Positions 8,081 through 16,654 of a stretch of 64,000 nt of DNA are shown here, piece after piece. This stretch comes from JAAZBG01 sp964390065 (GTDB lineage Bacteria; Fibrobacterota; Chitinivibrionia; Chitinivibrionales; Chitinispirillaceae), in the NCBI GenBank assembly GCA_964390065.1, contig CAYMGX010000003.1, forward strand, positions 1-64,000. Direction: 5' to 3'. How positions within the stretch are numbered: the first letter of the stretch is position 1; every line of letters starts with the position of its first letter. The notes under the pieces are model-generated. The model was not told the origin of the DNA and did not search any database. It saw nothing but the letters and a program-made list of their open reading frames with translations. The position numbers and the translations under genes were made by a program.

Positions 8081-9640
8081 TTACTTTACAACACGCATCT
8101 GAACCGATGGTGCAAGTTGAACCGGTTTGTCACCAGCAGTGCGTTCGATAACTTTTCCTGAAAGATCGAATGTCGTGCGGCCGGGTGTTTGTGCGGTAAT
8201 CAACGGGTTTACAACGGATGGTTTCTGATATACTGATGGTGCAACCGGTTTTTGTGCAGCATGTACACCTACCGGGTCAGTTGGAGTAAATCTGAACCAG
8301 TTGAGACGGAATGGTTCATTCGATCCTTTGTAAACAAAATAAACATTTTTCACACCAGTAAAGCTGGTGACATTACAGGAAAATGTTTTCCATGCCTGCC
8401 ATCCGTCTGTTTTGTCAATTGTACAGGTTGCGACAAGTGTTCCTGTCGGACTGTCAAGACGAACTTCAACAGTTCCTCCGTTTGATCCACTTGCAGCACG
8501 TACCTCGAAGGTCTTTGCTCCAGTGCCAAAGTCAACACCTTTGAGGCTCGTATAATCACCCTGAGAAATATTGGTGAGCATCACGCCGCCTTCATTGCAG
8601 AATTCCGTTTCAATACCCTGTTGTTTCCAGATAGTCTCAGCCTGTATTGTATCATACGGGCTTAAACTCTTGATCTGTGCCGGTCCCTCGGATGTAACAA
8701 CCACTGTTTTGATAGTACCATCGCTGTTGTAGTACAAATAATCGACACTTACATTTCTTTTATAATCTGCATTTGAAATGCGGCGGTCATGATAGAACAT
8801 GTACCATTTACCCTTATACTCAATAATGGATGTATGGCTGTTGTTTCCACGATTAATATTTTGACCATTTAATGTCGGGTTTGGCAGAGCTGTGCGGGCT
8901 TGTGATCCCCAGCCTGACATCGGGTTGTCGCTCATGATATAATCGATATTTGAACCATTGCTTGTCGGGTAGGAGAGATAATATTTGTTGTTATATTTGT
9001 GAAGAAACGGCCCCTCAAACGATCCAGGAGTTGAAAGCTTCTGCGGTGTGCCTGAATAGGATTTCATATCGTCATTAATTTTTACGATGATAAAATTGTT
9101 TCCATAAGGTTTTCCGCCACCAACAAGCAGATATGCCTGAGAACCGCTCGCAGTGCTGTCAACAAAGATACATGGATCAAAGAACCACTCAATATCATTT
9201 GTTGAACAGTTCGGAGCGTTTCTGTCAATAATCGGTTTCCCGAGCATATCCTTATAAGGGCCCTCAGCACGGTCTGCAGAAAGAACACCTATCCCTGATG
9301 TTCCATTCGGGAAATAAATATACACTTTTCCATTGCGGGCAATGGCTGCCGGAGCATACGCCTGGCCTGCCCAGGTTGTATTTGACTTCACCTTGAATGC
9401 CAGATTATGGTCAGTCCAGTTAACCATATCATCAGAAGATATGATGGTGTAGTTTAACAGGTGATAGCCATCTCCCGGATTATCTTCATCACTTGAGCAG
9501 ATTACATATACGCGGTCGTTGAAAACGAATGCGTTTGGATCTGCGGTATAACGTTGAGAAATAATGGGATTGTCAGCAAAGAGCATGCTGGACAACATCA
9601 GTAAAAACCCTGATCCTGCCACAATTCTTTTGATAAACAT
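8081..9640 (-). CDS. Secreted GH43 arabinofuranosidase/xylosidase with C-terminal CBM6
   Basis: Hemicellulose hydrolase, 519 residues. A signal peptide (about 1-22, ending MLFADN) is followed by a five-bladed GH43 propeller. The expected acidic residues are visible: YTADPNAFVF (base), WFFDPCIFVD (pKa modulator) and PGSFEGPFLHKY (acid). A family 6 carbohydrate-binding module starts near IQAETIWKQQG (about residue 345) and includes the GSNGGTVEVRLDSPTG strand pattern. A basic C-terminal tail containing FDLSGKVIE resembles the short C-terminal segments of secreted Fibrobacter enzymes. The start follows GGAGGTACC. The substrate is probably arabinoxylan, but subfamily cannot be fixed by eye. It is monocistronic. 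Confidence 0.9.
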   Translation of the reverse strand: MFIKRIVAGSGFLLMLSSMLFADNPIISQRYTADPNAFVFNDRVYVICSSDEDNPGDGYHLLNYTIISSDDMVNWTDHNLAFKVKSNTTWAGQAYAPAAIARNGKVYIYFPNGTSGIGVLSADRAEGPYKDMLGKPIIDRNAPNCSTNDIEWFFDPCIFVDSTASGSQAYLLVGGGKPYGNNFIIVKINDDMKSYSGTPQKLSTPGSFEGPFLHKYNNKYYLSYPTSNGSNIDYIMSDNPMSGWGSQARTALPNPTLNGQNINRGNNSHTSIIEYKGKWYMFYHDRRISNADYKRNVSVDYLYYNSDGTIKTVVVTSEGPAQIKSLSPYDTIQAETIWKQQGIETEFCNEGGVMLTNISQGDYTSLKGVDFGTGAKTFEVRAASGSNGGTVEVRLDSPTGTLVATCTIDKTDGWQAWKTFSCNVTSFTGVKNVYFVYKGSNEPFRLNWFRFTPTDPVGVHAAQKPVAPSVYQKPSVVNPLITAQTPGRTTFDLSGKVIERTAGDKPVQLAPSVQMRVVK

Positions 9641-10198
9641 GGTACCTCCAGTAAGAGCTGGTTTTCGAAAAGATTGTAGTGTAGTAGTGATAATTTAATG
9701 TATTCCATCGGGATAATCATTTATTTATTGCATCTTTTTGAAAAAACTGTGTCAAAAATACATATAATTATACTGATGTGCTGCGCATTTATTAACGAAA
9801 TTTACCATAGCAATCGTAAAAATGAAATGGTGTAAGTAGCTATTATGAAAGTAGATAGTAAAAAACATCCTGTTTGGGACAGGCTCATGCTACTGTGGAC
9901 ATTTTCGGTAAATATGGTTATGTATATGTCTTAGTGATCTTCGTATTACTTACTCTTGACTTGTCAATGTTTTAAAAATCTGAATCGTTTGTCGGCGTTT
10001 TTTCACGGGAATCGTTTTCGATCTGTTTCTGCGCAAATGATAATCTACTGGCAAAAGTTGTGCATCGGAGTGTATTTTTAAGCTGCTGAAGTCTCTGTAT
10101 GCTGAAGCAGATTTAAAGTTAAGTACTTTAATATGTATAATATCAATATGATACGTGTGTTGCCTGGTGTTTTGCAGGTAACTCCGTCTGGAGATGTA
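9641..10198. other. Non-coding spacer between divergent genes
   Basis: AT-rich divergent spacer between the GH43 gene and the DUF151 gene. It must contain promoters for both, but no box, hairpin or repeat stands out enough to call. In-frame ATG codons at 10133 and 10148 lie inside it and are treated as upstream of the real start. Confidence 0.5.
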
Positions 10199-10675
10199 AT
10201 GCTCATTCAGGTAGAAATTGCATCGTTTGCTGTTGATCCAAACAGGAATACCCCGCTGCTATTACTTAAAGAAAGCGGGGGAGCACGTTCACTTGCTATT
10301 CCGATGGGTCCTATGGAAGCAAGCACAATTGCGATGGAATCGTTGAAGGTCACCACAGAAAAACCGGTAACAATTGATCTTGTCAGACTTGTAATGGAGC
10401 AGCTTGGTGGTGAACTTAACCGTATACTTATTTATGACTACCTGGAAAGTTCATTTCTTTCGGTAGCGCAGATTGGCGCGAATGGTACTGTTTTGTCAAT
10501 AGATTGCAGGCCTTGTGATGCAATTGCGCTGGCAATGCGTTGTAATAAGCCGATTTTTGTCAAGGACTTTGTATTCGACAAAGTTCATGGTCGTGTAATG
10601 ACTGAAAAAGAGATTATTAAAAAAAATATATCATCAATAGATACTACTGAATTTGGCAGATATATCCTGGAGTAA
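10199..10675 (+). CDS. Bifunctional nuclease family (DUF151) protein
   Basis: Single BFN/DUF151 domain, about 158 residues. The sequence follows the family: VEIASFAVDPNRNTPLLLL at the start, then RSLAIPMGPMEASTIAMESL and SIDCRPCDAIALAMRCNKPIF near the C-terminus. Relatives have been reported with DNase/RNase activity, but the role in bacteria is poorly defined. ATG at 10199 was chosen because GGAG lies 5 bases ahead and the family usually begins at this point; in-frame ATG codons at 10133 and 10148 lack a ribosome site. It is followed 7 bases later by the LpoA-like gene, so they are probably co-transcribed. Confidence 0.85.
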   Translation: MLIQVEIASFAVDPNRNTPLLLLKESGGARSLAIPMGPMEASTIAMESLKVTTEKPVTIDLVRLVMEQLGGELNRILIYDYLESSFLSVAQIGANGTVLSIDCRPCDAIALAMRCNKPIFVKDFVFDKVHGRVMTEKEIIKKNISSIDTTEFGRYILE

Positions 10676-10682
10676 CTAGTAT

Positions 10683-12467
10683 ATGAAAAAACTATGTACG
10701 TTTCTTTTTGCGACAGTGACATTTCTAACGGTTAATGTTGATGCTTCACCGGCTTTTGATCGTGCAGTCTCATTTTATAAAAACGGTCAATACGATTCGA
10801 CCATTAATGTCGTGCGTGCATTCCTGAAAACCAACGGTAAGGATGCCGAGACCGAAGTGCTTGTTCCTCTTATCTGTGAGGCTCTTACCAGAAAAAATGA
10901 TTTTTCATCAGTTGAGCGACTTTTTTCCATGTTTCGTCATAAATATCAGAAGTCTGCATATCTTCCAAGAATGTGGTACCTTAAGGGGATTGCTGATGCA
11001 AAGTTGAAAAAATATCCTGATGCTGTTGCCTCATTCCAGAATGCAATGGATGGTGGTTTGAGTAGTGTGATGCTTGCGCAGACAATTAACAATGTGGAAC
11101 TTCTTGGTGCCAACATGAGTGTTGATGAGCTTGGTGGACTTGTTTCCGATAATGGTGTTAATGAGGTTCAGGAAATTATACGGTATTTTGAAATTGTCAA
11201 GCTTGTTGGTGTTGGACAATTTAGTAAAGTGCAGGTGCAGGCGGATGCATTCAGAGCGGCTTTTCCCAGGTCGCGGTTTGAATCATCAGTGCGGGATATG
11301 ATAGCACGTGCAAAGGAGCAGGAGAGGACTTCGGTGCAAATAGGTATTCTTGCACCATTAACGGGCGAGACTGGTGAGGTTGGAAAGCGGATTGTTGATG
11401 GAGCACAGCTTGCTTTTGAACTCTACAGTGGTCAGTCGGGACAGATGATAAAACCGGTTATTTGCGACACAAAAGGTTCCATGATTGAAAACGCGCGCAA
11501 GACAAAAGAACTGATTGAGGTACATAAAGTCCCGGTAATCATTGGTCCGGTTTTAAGTCAGGATGCGATTGTGAGTGCATCAATGGTTATCGGTAAGAAC
11601 ATTACCATGCTGACTCCAACGGCAACAGAAGAGGGCATTGCGCAACTTGGCGATAATGTTTACCAGATGAATGTTTCAATTGGTACCCTTGCACGCAAAA
11701 TTGCATCCTATGCGATGAATAACCTTAATATGAAAGAGTTTGCGATTCTTGCACCGTCAACGGAATACGGTATCACCATGGCAAACAGCTTTAAGGACGA
11801 ACTTGCGAAGAAAAATATTGAGGTTGTTGCCGAGGAATATTTTGAAGAAGGTGCTAACGATTTTGGTGCGCAATTCGGTTCATTACGAAATAAACTGCTT
11901 CACAAATATTTTGAACGACAGGCAATAGAAAAAGGGACTGTTTACAAAGGGACAGTGTCAAAAAATGACAGTATCAAATATAAGGATACATCATTAACGG
12001 TGAGTGGACTTTTCATTCCCGCAGAGAGCGATGATGTCGTGATGCTTGCTCCGCAGGTTGTATTCAACAGAATAAAAACACAGATTCTTGGATCAAACGG
12101 GTGGCAGAGTAAAAAAGTACTTCAGGACGGATCAACATATGTTCAGGGTGCACTGATAAGTGCAACGATTGAACCGGATCAGAACAGTAAAGACTGGATT
12201 GACTTTAAGGCATCATTCAAGAGCCGGTTCAGGTACGATGCAGACCGGATTTGTGCACTTGGCTTTGATGCGGCAAATCTTATTATCAATGCCGTACGCA
12301 TGACTGGAAGCGGAAATTCATCACAGATAACGAGTACGTTACAAAAGATTAAAGGATATCAGGGACTCTCTGGAGTAGTGTCATTTGATCAGGCATATAA
12401 TGGCGGGGCCAACGCTGAAGCAGCGATTATGAAAATTACTCCGAACGGATTTGTAAGGGTGCAGTAG
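10683..12467 (+). CDS. LpoA-like protein: TPR region plus periplasmic ligand-binding fold
   Basis: Exported 594-residue protein. A signal peptide (about 1-22) precedes helical TPR-like repeats (about 25-210, with MWYLKGIADAKLKKYPDAVASFQNA). A type I periplasmic-binding domain follows from IGILAPLTGETGEVGKRIVDGAQLAFE to the end. This order matches LpoA, the outer-membrane activator of penicillin-binding protein 1A. Here no lipobox Cys is evident, so membrane anchoring is uncertain. Its position before ftsX and an EnvC-like gene supports a cell-wall role. It could instead be a branched-chain amino-acid binding protein with an N-terminal extension, but no permease genes are nearby. Confidence 0.75.
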   Translation: MKKLCTFLFATVTFLTVNVDASPAFDRAVSFYKNGQYDSTINVVRAFLKTNGKDAETEVLVPLICEALTRKNDFSSVERLFSMFRHKYQKSAYLPRMWYLKGIADAKLKKYPDAVASFQNAMDGGLSSVMLAQTINNVELLGANMSVDELGGLVSDNGVNEVQEIIRYFEIVKLVGVGQFSKVQVQADAFRAAFPRSRFESSVRDMIARAKEQERTSVQIGILAPLTGETGEVGKRIVDGAQLAFELYSGQSGQMIKPVICDTKGSMIENARKTKELIEVHKVPVIIGPVLSQDAIVSASMVIGKNITMLTPTATEEGIAQLGDNVYQMNVSIGTLARKIASYAMNNLNMKEFAILAPSTEYGITMANSFKDELAKKNIEVVAEEYFEEGANDFGAQFGSLRNKLLHKYFERQAIEKGTVYKGTVSKNDSIKYKDTSLTVSGLFIPAESDDVVMLAPQVVFNRIKTQILGSNGWQSKKVLQDGSTYVQGALISATIEPDQNSKDWIDFKASFKSRFRYDADRICALGFDAANLIINAVRMTGSGNSSQITSTLQKIKGYQGLSGVVSFDQAYNGGANAEAAIMKITPNGFVRVQ

Positions 12468-12607
12468 CGGTGATGTTTATAACGTAAGAGCTGTGCCGAT
12501 TCTCATCATGTCAGTCCTGGCTTTATCGGTTTGTATTGGTGGTCATGGCATAATGACAACAATATACTCCATATTTAAGGATGTCTGGCCGTGGGAGTTA
12601 CTGGCCG

Positions 12608-12633
12608 GTCACTCGTTACTTGTCACTTGTTAC
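12608..12633. repeat. GTCAC/GTTAC short-unit repeat upstream of ftsX
   Basis: Two near-copies of an approximately 13-base unit (GTCACTCGTTACTT, GTCACTTGTTACT) in tandem, ending 9 bases before the ftsX start. The same units, in an inverted arrangement, fill the rny-ymdB gap at 35662-35733. Confidence 0.5.
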
Positions 12634-12642
12634 TAAAAAATT

Positions 12643-13497
12643 ATGGGAACACTATTTTACTTTATTCATGAAACGTTTCGCGGATTGTTTGCTGCCAAAG
12701 TAATGACATTTGTGTCAATTATCACTATTGGTGCATCACTTTTTTTCATGAGCATTATCGGTATTGGTATTTACAATATCAACGGGCTGTTGAAACAGAC
12801 CGGGAACCAGGCTGATATTGCGGTATATCTTAAAGATGATGTATCATCAAAAGACGACAGCGTTGCTGCTATATTACAGCATATAAAACAAAATAATAAG
12901 GTAAAAAATGCAGCGTTTATCTCTAAAGACAGTGCGGTTACGAAGTTTACAGAAATGTATGGGCGGGAAATGCTTGACGCCGTAAACGGTAATCCGCTTC
13001 CTGCATCTTTTGATGTTTACATTGTGGAACGATATCGTACCAATAAGGATATCAGGGAACTTCAGGAACAAATGCAGCTGCTAAGCGGAGTAGAGAGTGT
13101 GCGGTATTCAAAAGAATGGATCGATCTGGTTGAGCGTTTCAGGGTCTATTTTATGGCAGGAGCAGTATTACTTATCACTCTTATGGTACTGGTACTTCAC
13201 ATAATGATAGCGAACTCAATCAAACTTACTATTTATGCGCGTCAGGAGCTTGTAAAAAACATGTTGCTGGTCGGAGCAACGCGTTTTTTTATCAATACAC
13301 CATTTATACTTGAGGGTATGATTCAGGGTTTGTTCGGTGCATGCACCGGCTTGTTTGCATTGACAATAGTAAAAATTACATTCGCAAATGTACCGGTTCT
13401 TTGGGGACCATCATATGTACCTGCATTATTTCTCTTGACAGGAGCATTTTTCGGTTGGATAGGAAGTATGAGCGCAGTGCGAAAATTCCTTGTCTGA
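12643..13497 (+). CDS. ftsX: FtsX, permease-like cell-division protein
   Basis: Membrane partner of the FtsE ATPase that transmits a signal across the inner membrane to murein hydrolase activators. It is 284 residues with a first helix (about 20-42), a periplasmic loop containing DIAVYLKDDVSSKD and SFDVYIVE, and three C-terminal helices starting near VYFMAGAVLLITLMVLVLHI. The length and topology are typical. No ftsE lies next to it, unlike the common ftsEX operon. The following gene is an EnvC-like M23 protein, its expected periplasmic partner, which overlaps it. The start has little ribosome-site match. Confidence 0.92.
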   Translation: MGTLFYFIHETFRGLFAAKVMTFVSIITIGASLFFMSIIGIGIYNINGLLKQTGNQADIAVYLKDDVSSKDDSVAAILQHIKQNNKVKNAAFISKDSAVTKFTEMYGREMLDAVNGNPLPASFDVYIVERYRTNKDIRELQEQMQLLSGVESVRYSKEWIDLVERFRVYFMAGAVLLITLMVLVLHIMIANSIKLTIYARQELVKNMLLVGATRFFINTPFILEGMIQGLFGACTGLFALTIVKITFANVPVLWGPSYVPALFLLTGAFFGWIGSMSAVRKFLV

Positions 13498-14654
13498 TCC
13501 TGTTGCTTCTTTGCTGTTTTTTCAGCGTTACAGCACAGCGCAGTCAAGGGGATGGTATTCAGGTTGATAAGGAAATCAAGCAAAACGCCGGCGCACTGGA
13601 CTCAATAAAAGATGCGCTTAAAAAAGGACGTCAAAAACTTGCTGAACTTGAAAAGCAGGAGGGAAATGCGCAGGAAAGAATTGTTCTTATAGAAAAAAAC
13701 ATTGAAGCGTCCCGGATATATCTTTCTCTTTTGACAAATAAAATTGATTCTGTGGAAAAACAGATCGTTATTTTACGTGATAGTGTTTCGGCTGCAGGAT
13801 TGCGATTGATTGATCGGCAAAAAATAATGGAGAAACGACTGCGTCAGGCATATATGAGTGGTAGTCCGAATATGGTCATGATGCTCCTGAGTTCAGCCAG
13901 TCCGGCTGATTTTATAAACAAGACAAAATATGTTCAGGAGTTGAAACAGTATGATTCTCATCTGATGCATCAGATAGGAAAAGCCCGTGACGCGTTTGAT
14001 AATCGAAAAAGCAGTTACCAGGATGAGAAGATGCAGCTTGATCAGCTGGTAGCCGCAAAAAAACAGGAGCATGAAACGCTGCTTAGAGAGGAAGACAAGC
14101 GCAAGGCGATGCTTGACGATGTTCGCAATCAGAAAAAAACGTGGGAAAATAGAGTTGCTGAACTTGAACGGACACAGCGGGAGCTTAATAACATCATTAA
14201 ACTGCTTGAAGAAAAACGGAAAAAAATCAGGCAGGTGGAAGTCAGGAAAGGACTTTCTTTTGATAAACGCAAAGGGAAACTCGGATGGCCGATTGACGGA
14301 AAGATTACGACAAAGTTTGGAAAAGTGGTGCATCCTGTGTATAAAACTGTGATAATGAACAATGGTGTTGATATAAAAGCTGCGTCTCCGGGTGGATCTG
14401 TTGCAACCGTTGCCTCCGGGACTGTTATCCATACCGGGGCAATGCGGGGGCTTGGTAAACTGGTTATTGTTGATCACAACAATAGTTTTTTGACAATATA
14501 TGCAAACCTTGCTGAAATAAGTGTTAAGAATGATCAGGAGGTTGGCGACGGGGCCATTGTCGGGAAAGTAGGATCAACAGTGAAAGATAGTAGCTTACAT
14601 TTTGAGATACGGAGATCTGGTGAGACACTTGATCCGCAGGAGTGGCTTGAATAG
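13455..14654 (+). CDS. EnvC-like murein hydrolase activator (coiled coil plus M23 domain)
   Basis: Periplasmic protein of about 399 residues. The N-terminus is a signal peptide if translation starts at TTG 13455, which is preceded by AGGAG and overlaps ftsX by 43 bases. An ATG at 13341 is also open but lies deep inside ftsX. Long coiled coils occupy about residues 30-270, followed by an M23/LytM domain (KLGWPIDGKITTKFG... NGVDIKAASPGG... LGKLVIVDHN... LHFEIRR). The usual HxxxD zinc ligand appears as NGVDI, lacking the His, and the HxH motif is reduced to LHFEI, so the domain is probably catalytically dead, as in EnvC. It likely works with FtsX to activate amidases. Confidence 0.88.
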   Translation: MDRKYERSAKIPCLILLLLCCFFSVTAQRSQGDGIQVDKEIKQNAGALDSIKDALKKGRQKLAELEKQEGNAQERIVLIEKNIEASRIYLSLLTNKIDSVEKQIVILRDSVSAAGLRLIDRQKIMEKRLRQAYMSGSPNMVMMLLSSASPADFINKTKYVQELKQYDSHLMHQIGKARDAFDNRKSSYQDEKMQLDQLVAAKKQEHETLLREEDKRKAMLDDVRNQKKTWENRVAELERTQRELNNIIKLLEEKRKKIRQVEVRKGLSFDKRKGKLGWPIDGKITTKFGKVVHPVYKTVIMNNGVDIKAASPGGSVATVASGTVIHTGAMRGLGKLVIVDHNNSFLTIYANLAEISVKNDQEVGDGAIVGKVGSTVKDSSLHFEIRRSGETLDPQEWLE

Positions 14655-14721
14655 GAGAACGAATACGCCCCTTGATGGCATATAGGTTGATTCTTTTACA
14701 ATACTTAATTAAAAGGAATAC

Positions 14722-15855
14722 ATGAGTCTGTTACAGTGGAATAAGTTTATCGGGCAGGAACGTATTAAAAAGGTACTTTCTTCTGCATTTATAAACAATA
14801 CGCTTGGTCATGCCTATTTGCTGTGCGGTGATGCCGGTACGGGAAAATTCGCTGCTGCATTTGAACTCGCCATGGCACTGCTATGCAAATCGCAGGATCA
14901 AAAACCATGTGGCAGCTGTGATTCATGTCTCCGCATACTTAAATATGGGCATCCTGATTTTCACGTGGTGCTTCCGGTTGCACCTGAGGCGGAGCATAAG
15001 AAAAAGGATGGTACACTCAATGATGAAGGCTGGAAGTTTATTTCAGAAAGTGTAATCAGGCGAATTCAGAATCCATATCACATTCGTACATATTCTGCGA
15101 TTCCATCAATACCGATTGATTGGATAAAAGAGGTGAATCAATCGATTTTACGCGGTGCTCTTGAGGGTGAGAGGAGTATTGCCATTATTGATGGTATTGA
15201 TATGCTTAATGATGACAGTGCTAATGCGATGCTAAAAACACTTGAGGAACCTCCAGCGGGTACACTGATTCTTCTTTTAACCGATAAAATTCATGCACTG
15301 CTGCCGACGATTGTATCCCGCTGTCAGATCTTGCGGTTTGCCTGGCTCTCACCAGAGGAAATTTCTGCGAAACTTGTTAAAATGTATGGCGGTTCACCTG
15401 TTGATAAACGAATTAAGGATGTATCGTATTGCGGATCACTTGGACGAGCGATCCATTTATACGAGAATCCCGGAGCTGATGTAATTAATGATGCCGTAAA
15501 GTTTTGGACTCTTTGTGAAAGAGGATTGTGGAATGATGTGTTCGAACTTTGTGATCAGCTGGTCAAACTGGATGACTATGGTTCGTACGAAAAGTTCTTC
15601 AGGGAAACCATGCTGCTGGTCAGGAATGCATTTTTTGCCAAACTTGAGGGTACTGAAAACTATATTAGAGGTAAGAGCTCGTCAGAAATAATCTTTCATA
15701 CACATGATGGGCTCGAAAAAGTTGAAGATTTAATGGAAGTCTGTGAAAAAGCATTAAGCCGGATTGCGCATAGAGCGAATATTTCTCTGGTTTTTGCTAA
15801 CTTTGCGATTTCGCTGATGGAGATACTGAATGTCGAAAAACAGCAACCTTGTTGA
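14722..15855 (+). CDS. holB: DNA polymerase III subunit delta'
   Basis: Clamp-loader subunit, 377 residues. The N-terminal AAA+ domain shows a Walker A motif GDAGTGK (about residues 34-40), a zinc module CGSCDSC (about 68-74) and a LKTLEEPPAGTLILLLT sensor region, with SRCQ (sensor 1 plus arginine finger) after it. Co-transcribed with ricT, whose start lies inside its 3' end. An AAAAGGAA ribosome site precedes the ATG. Confidence 0.92.
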   Translation: MSLLQWNKFIGQERIKKVLSSAFINNTLGHAYLLCGDAGTGKFAAAFELAMALLCKSQDQKPCGSCDSCLRILKYGHPDFHVVLPVAPEAEHKKKDGTLNDEGWKFISESVIRRIQNPYHIRTYSAIPSIPIDWIKEVNQSILRGALEGERSIAIIDGIDMLNDDSANAMLKTLEEPPAGTLILLLTDKIHALLPTIVSRCQILRFAWLSPEEISAKLVKMYGGSPVDKRIKDVSYCGSLGRAIHLYENPGADVINDAVKFWTLCERGLWNDVFELCDQLVKLDDYGSYEKFFRETMLLVRNAFFAKLEGTENYIRGKSSSEIIFHTHDGLEKVEDLMEVCEKALSRIAHRANISLVFANFAISLMEILNVEKQQPC

Positions 15856-16654
15856 GGTAACTTTTAAGGGAGAGCGTAAGGCCATTTATCGGAATCGTAG
15901 TGATATTGAGATTGCGATCGGAGAATATGTGGTCGTTGAGGCAGAGCGGGGTCAGGATATGGGAAAAACATCCTGCGTCGGGTCTCTTGTCAAGTTGAAA
16001 CGTGGAAAGGGTGAAACCCGGAGTATTATCCGTAAAGCTTTGGATAGTGATCTGGAAACGCTCAGGAAGAATCAGGAGAAAGAGCTCTCGGCATTCAAGG
16101 TTTGCAAGGAAAAAATTATAGAGTTCAATCTTGACATGAAACTTGTAAGCGTTGAAATGCAGTTTGATGGCTCCAAGATTACTTTTTATTTTACTGCAGC
16201 GCAGCGTGTTGATTTCAGGGAGCTGGTAAAGGATCTTGCGTCAATTTACAGAACAAGAATAGAACTGCGTCAGATCGGTGTTCGCGATGAAGCCAAGCGG
16301 ATCAGTGGCTGCGGCATTTGCGGACGTAAACAGTGCTGTAGTGCGTTTCTTAACGAATTTGAACAGATTACTACGCAGATGGCAAAGGATCAGCAGCTCG
16401 CCCTGAACCCGTCAAAGATCAGCGGTAATTGCGGGCGGCTTCTGTGCTGTTTACGTTATGAGAATGATATGTATGCTGAAATATTTAAGGATTTTCCGCC
16501 AATGGGATGTAGAATGACTTTAAATGGTAAAGTAGGTATGCTTAATTATATCAACATTTTCCAGATGAAGGGGCTTTTGCATTATGATGATGGAAGCCAG
16601 GAGTGGTTGACACCGGAGGAGCTTAAGAAAGGAACTATTGAAAATGTCACCTGA
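15830..16654 (+). CDS. ricT: RicT/YaaT (PSP1 domain) family protein
   Basis: 274-residue PSP1-domain protein. The cysteine pattern SGCGICGRKQCCSAF and NCGRLLCCLRYEN (about residues 157-215) matches RicT/YaaT, which in Bacillus subtilis acts with RicA and RicF as an Fe-S cluster complex controlling RNase Y cleavage. The window also codes RNase Y (34083-35650), so a functional link is plausible, though it is inferred only from the family. It overlaps holB by 26 bases and metG by about 11, consistent with one mRNA and coupled translation. Confidence 0.9.
   Translation: MSKNSNLVEVTFKGERKAIYRNRSDIEIAIGEYVVVEAERGQDMGKTSCVGSLVKLKRGKGETRSIIRKALDSDLETLRKNQEKELSAFKVCKEKIIEFNLDMKLVSVEMQFDGSKITFYFTAAQRVDFRELVKDLASIYRTRIELRQIGVRDEAKRISGCGICGRKQCCSAFLNEFEQITTQMAKDQQLALNPSKISGNCGRLLCCLRYENDMYAEIFKDFPPMGCRMTLNGKVGMLNYINIFQMKGLLHYDDGSQEWLTPEELKKGTIENVT

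Noticed and set aside
12491..12634. Open frame of about 49 codons upstream of ftsX
   Set aside because: No good ribosome site and its end is made of the GTCAC repeat; likely non-coding.
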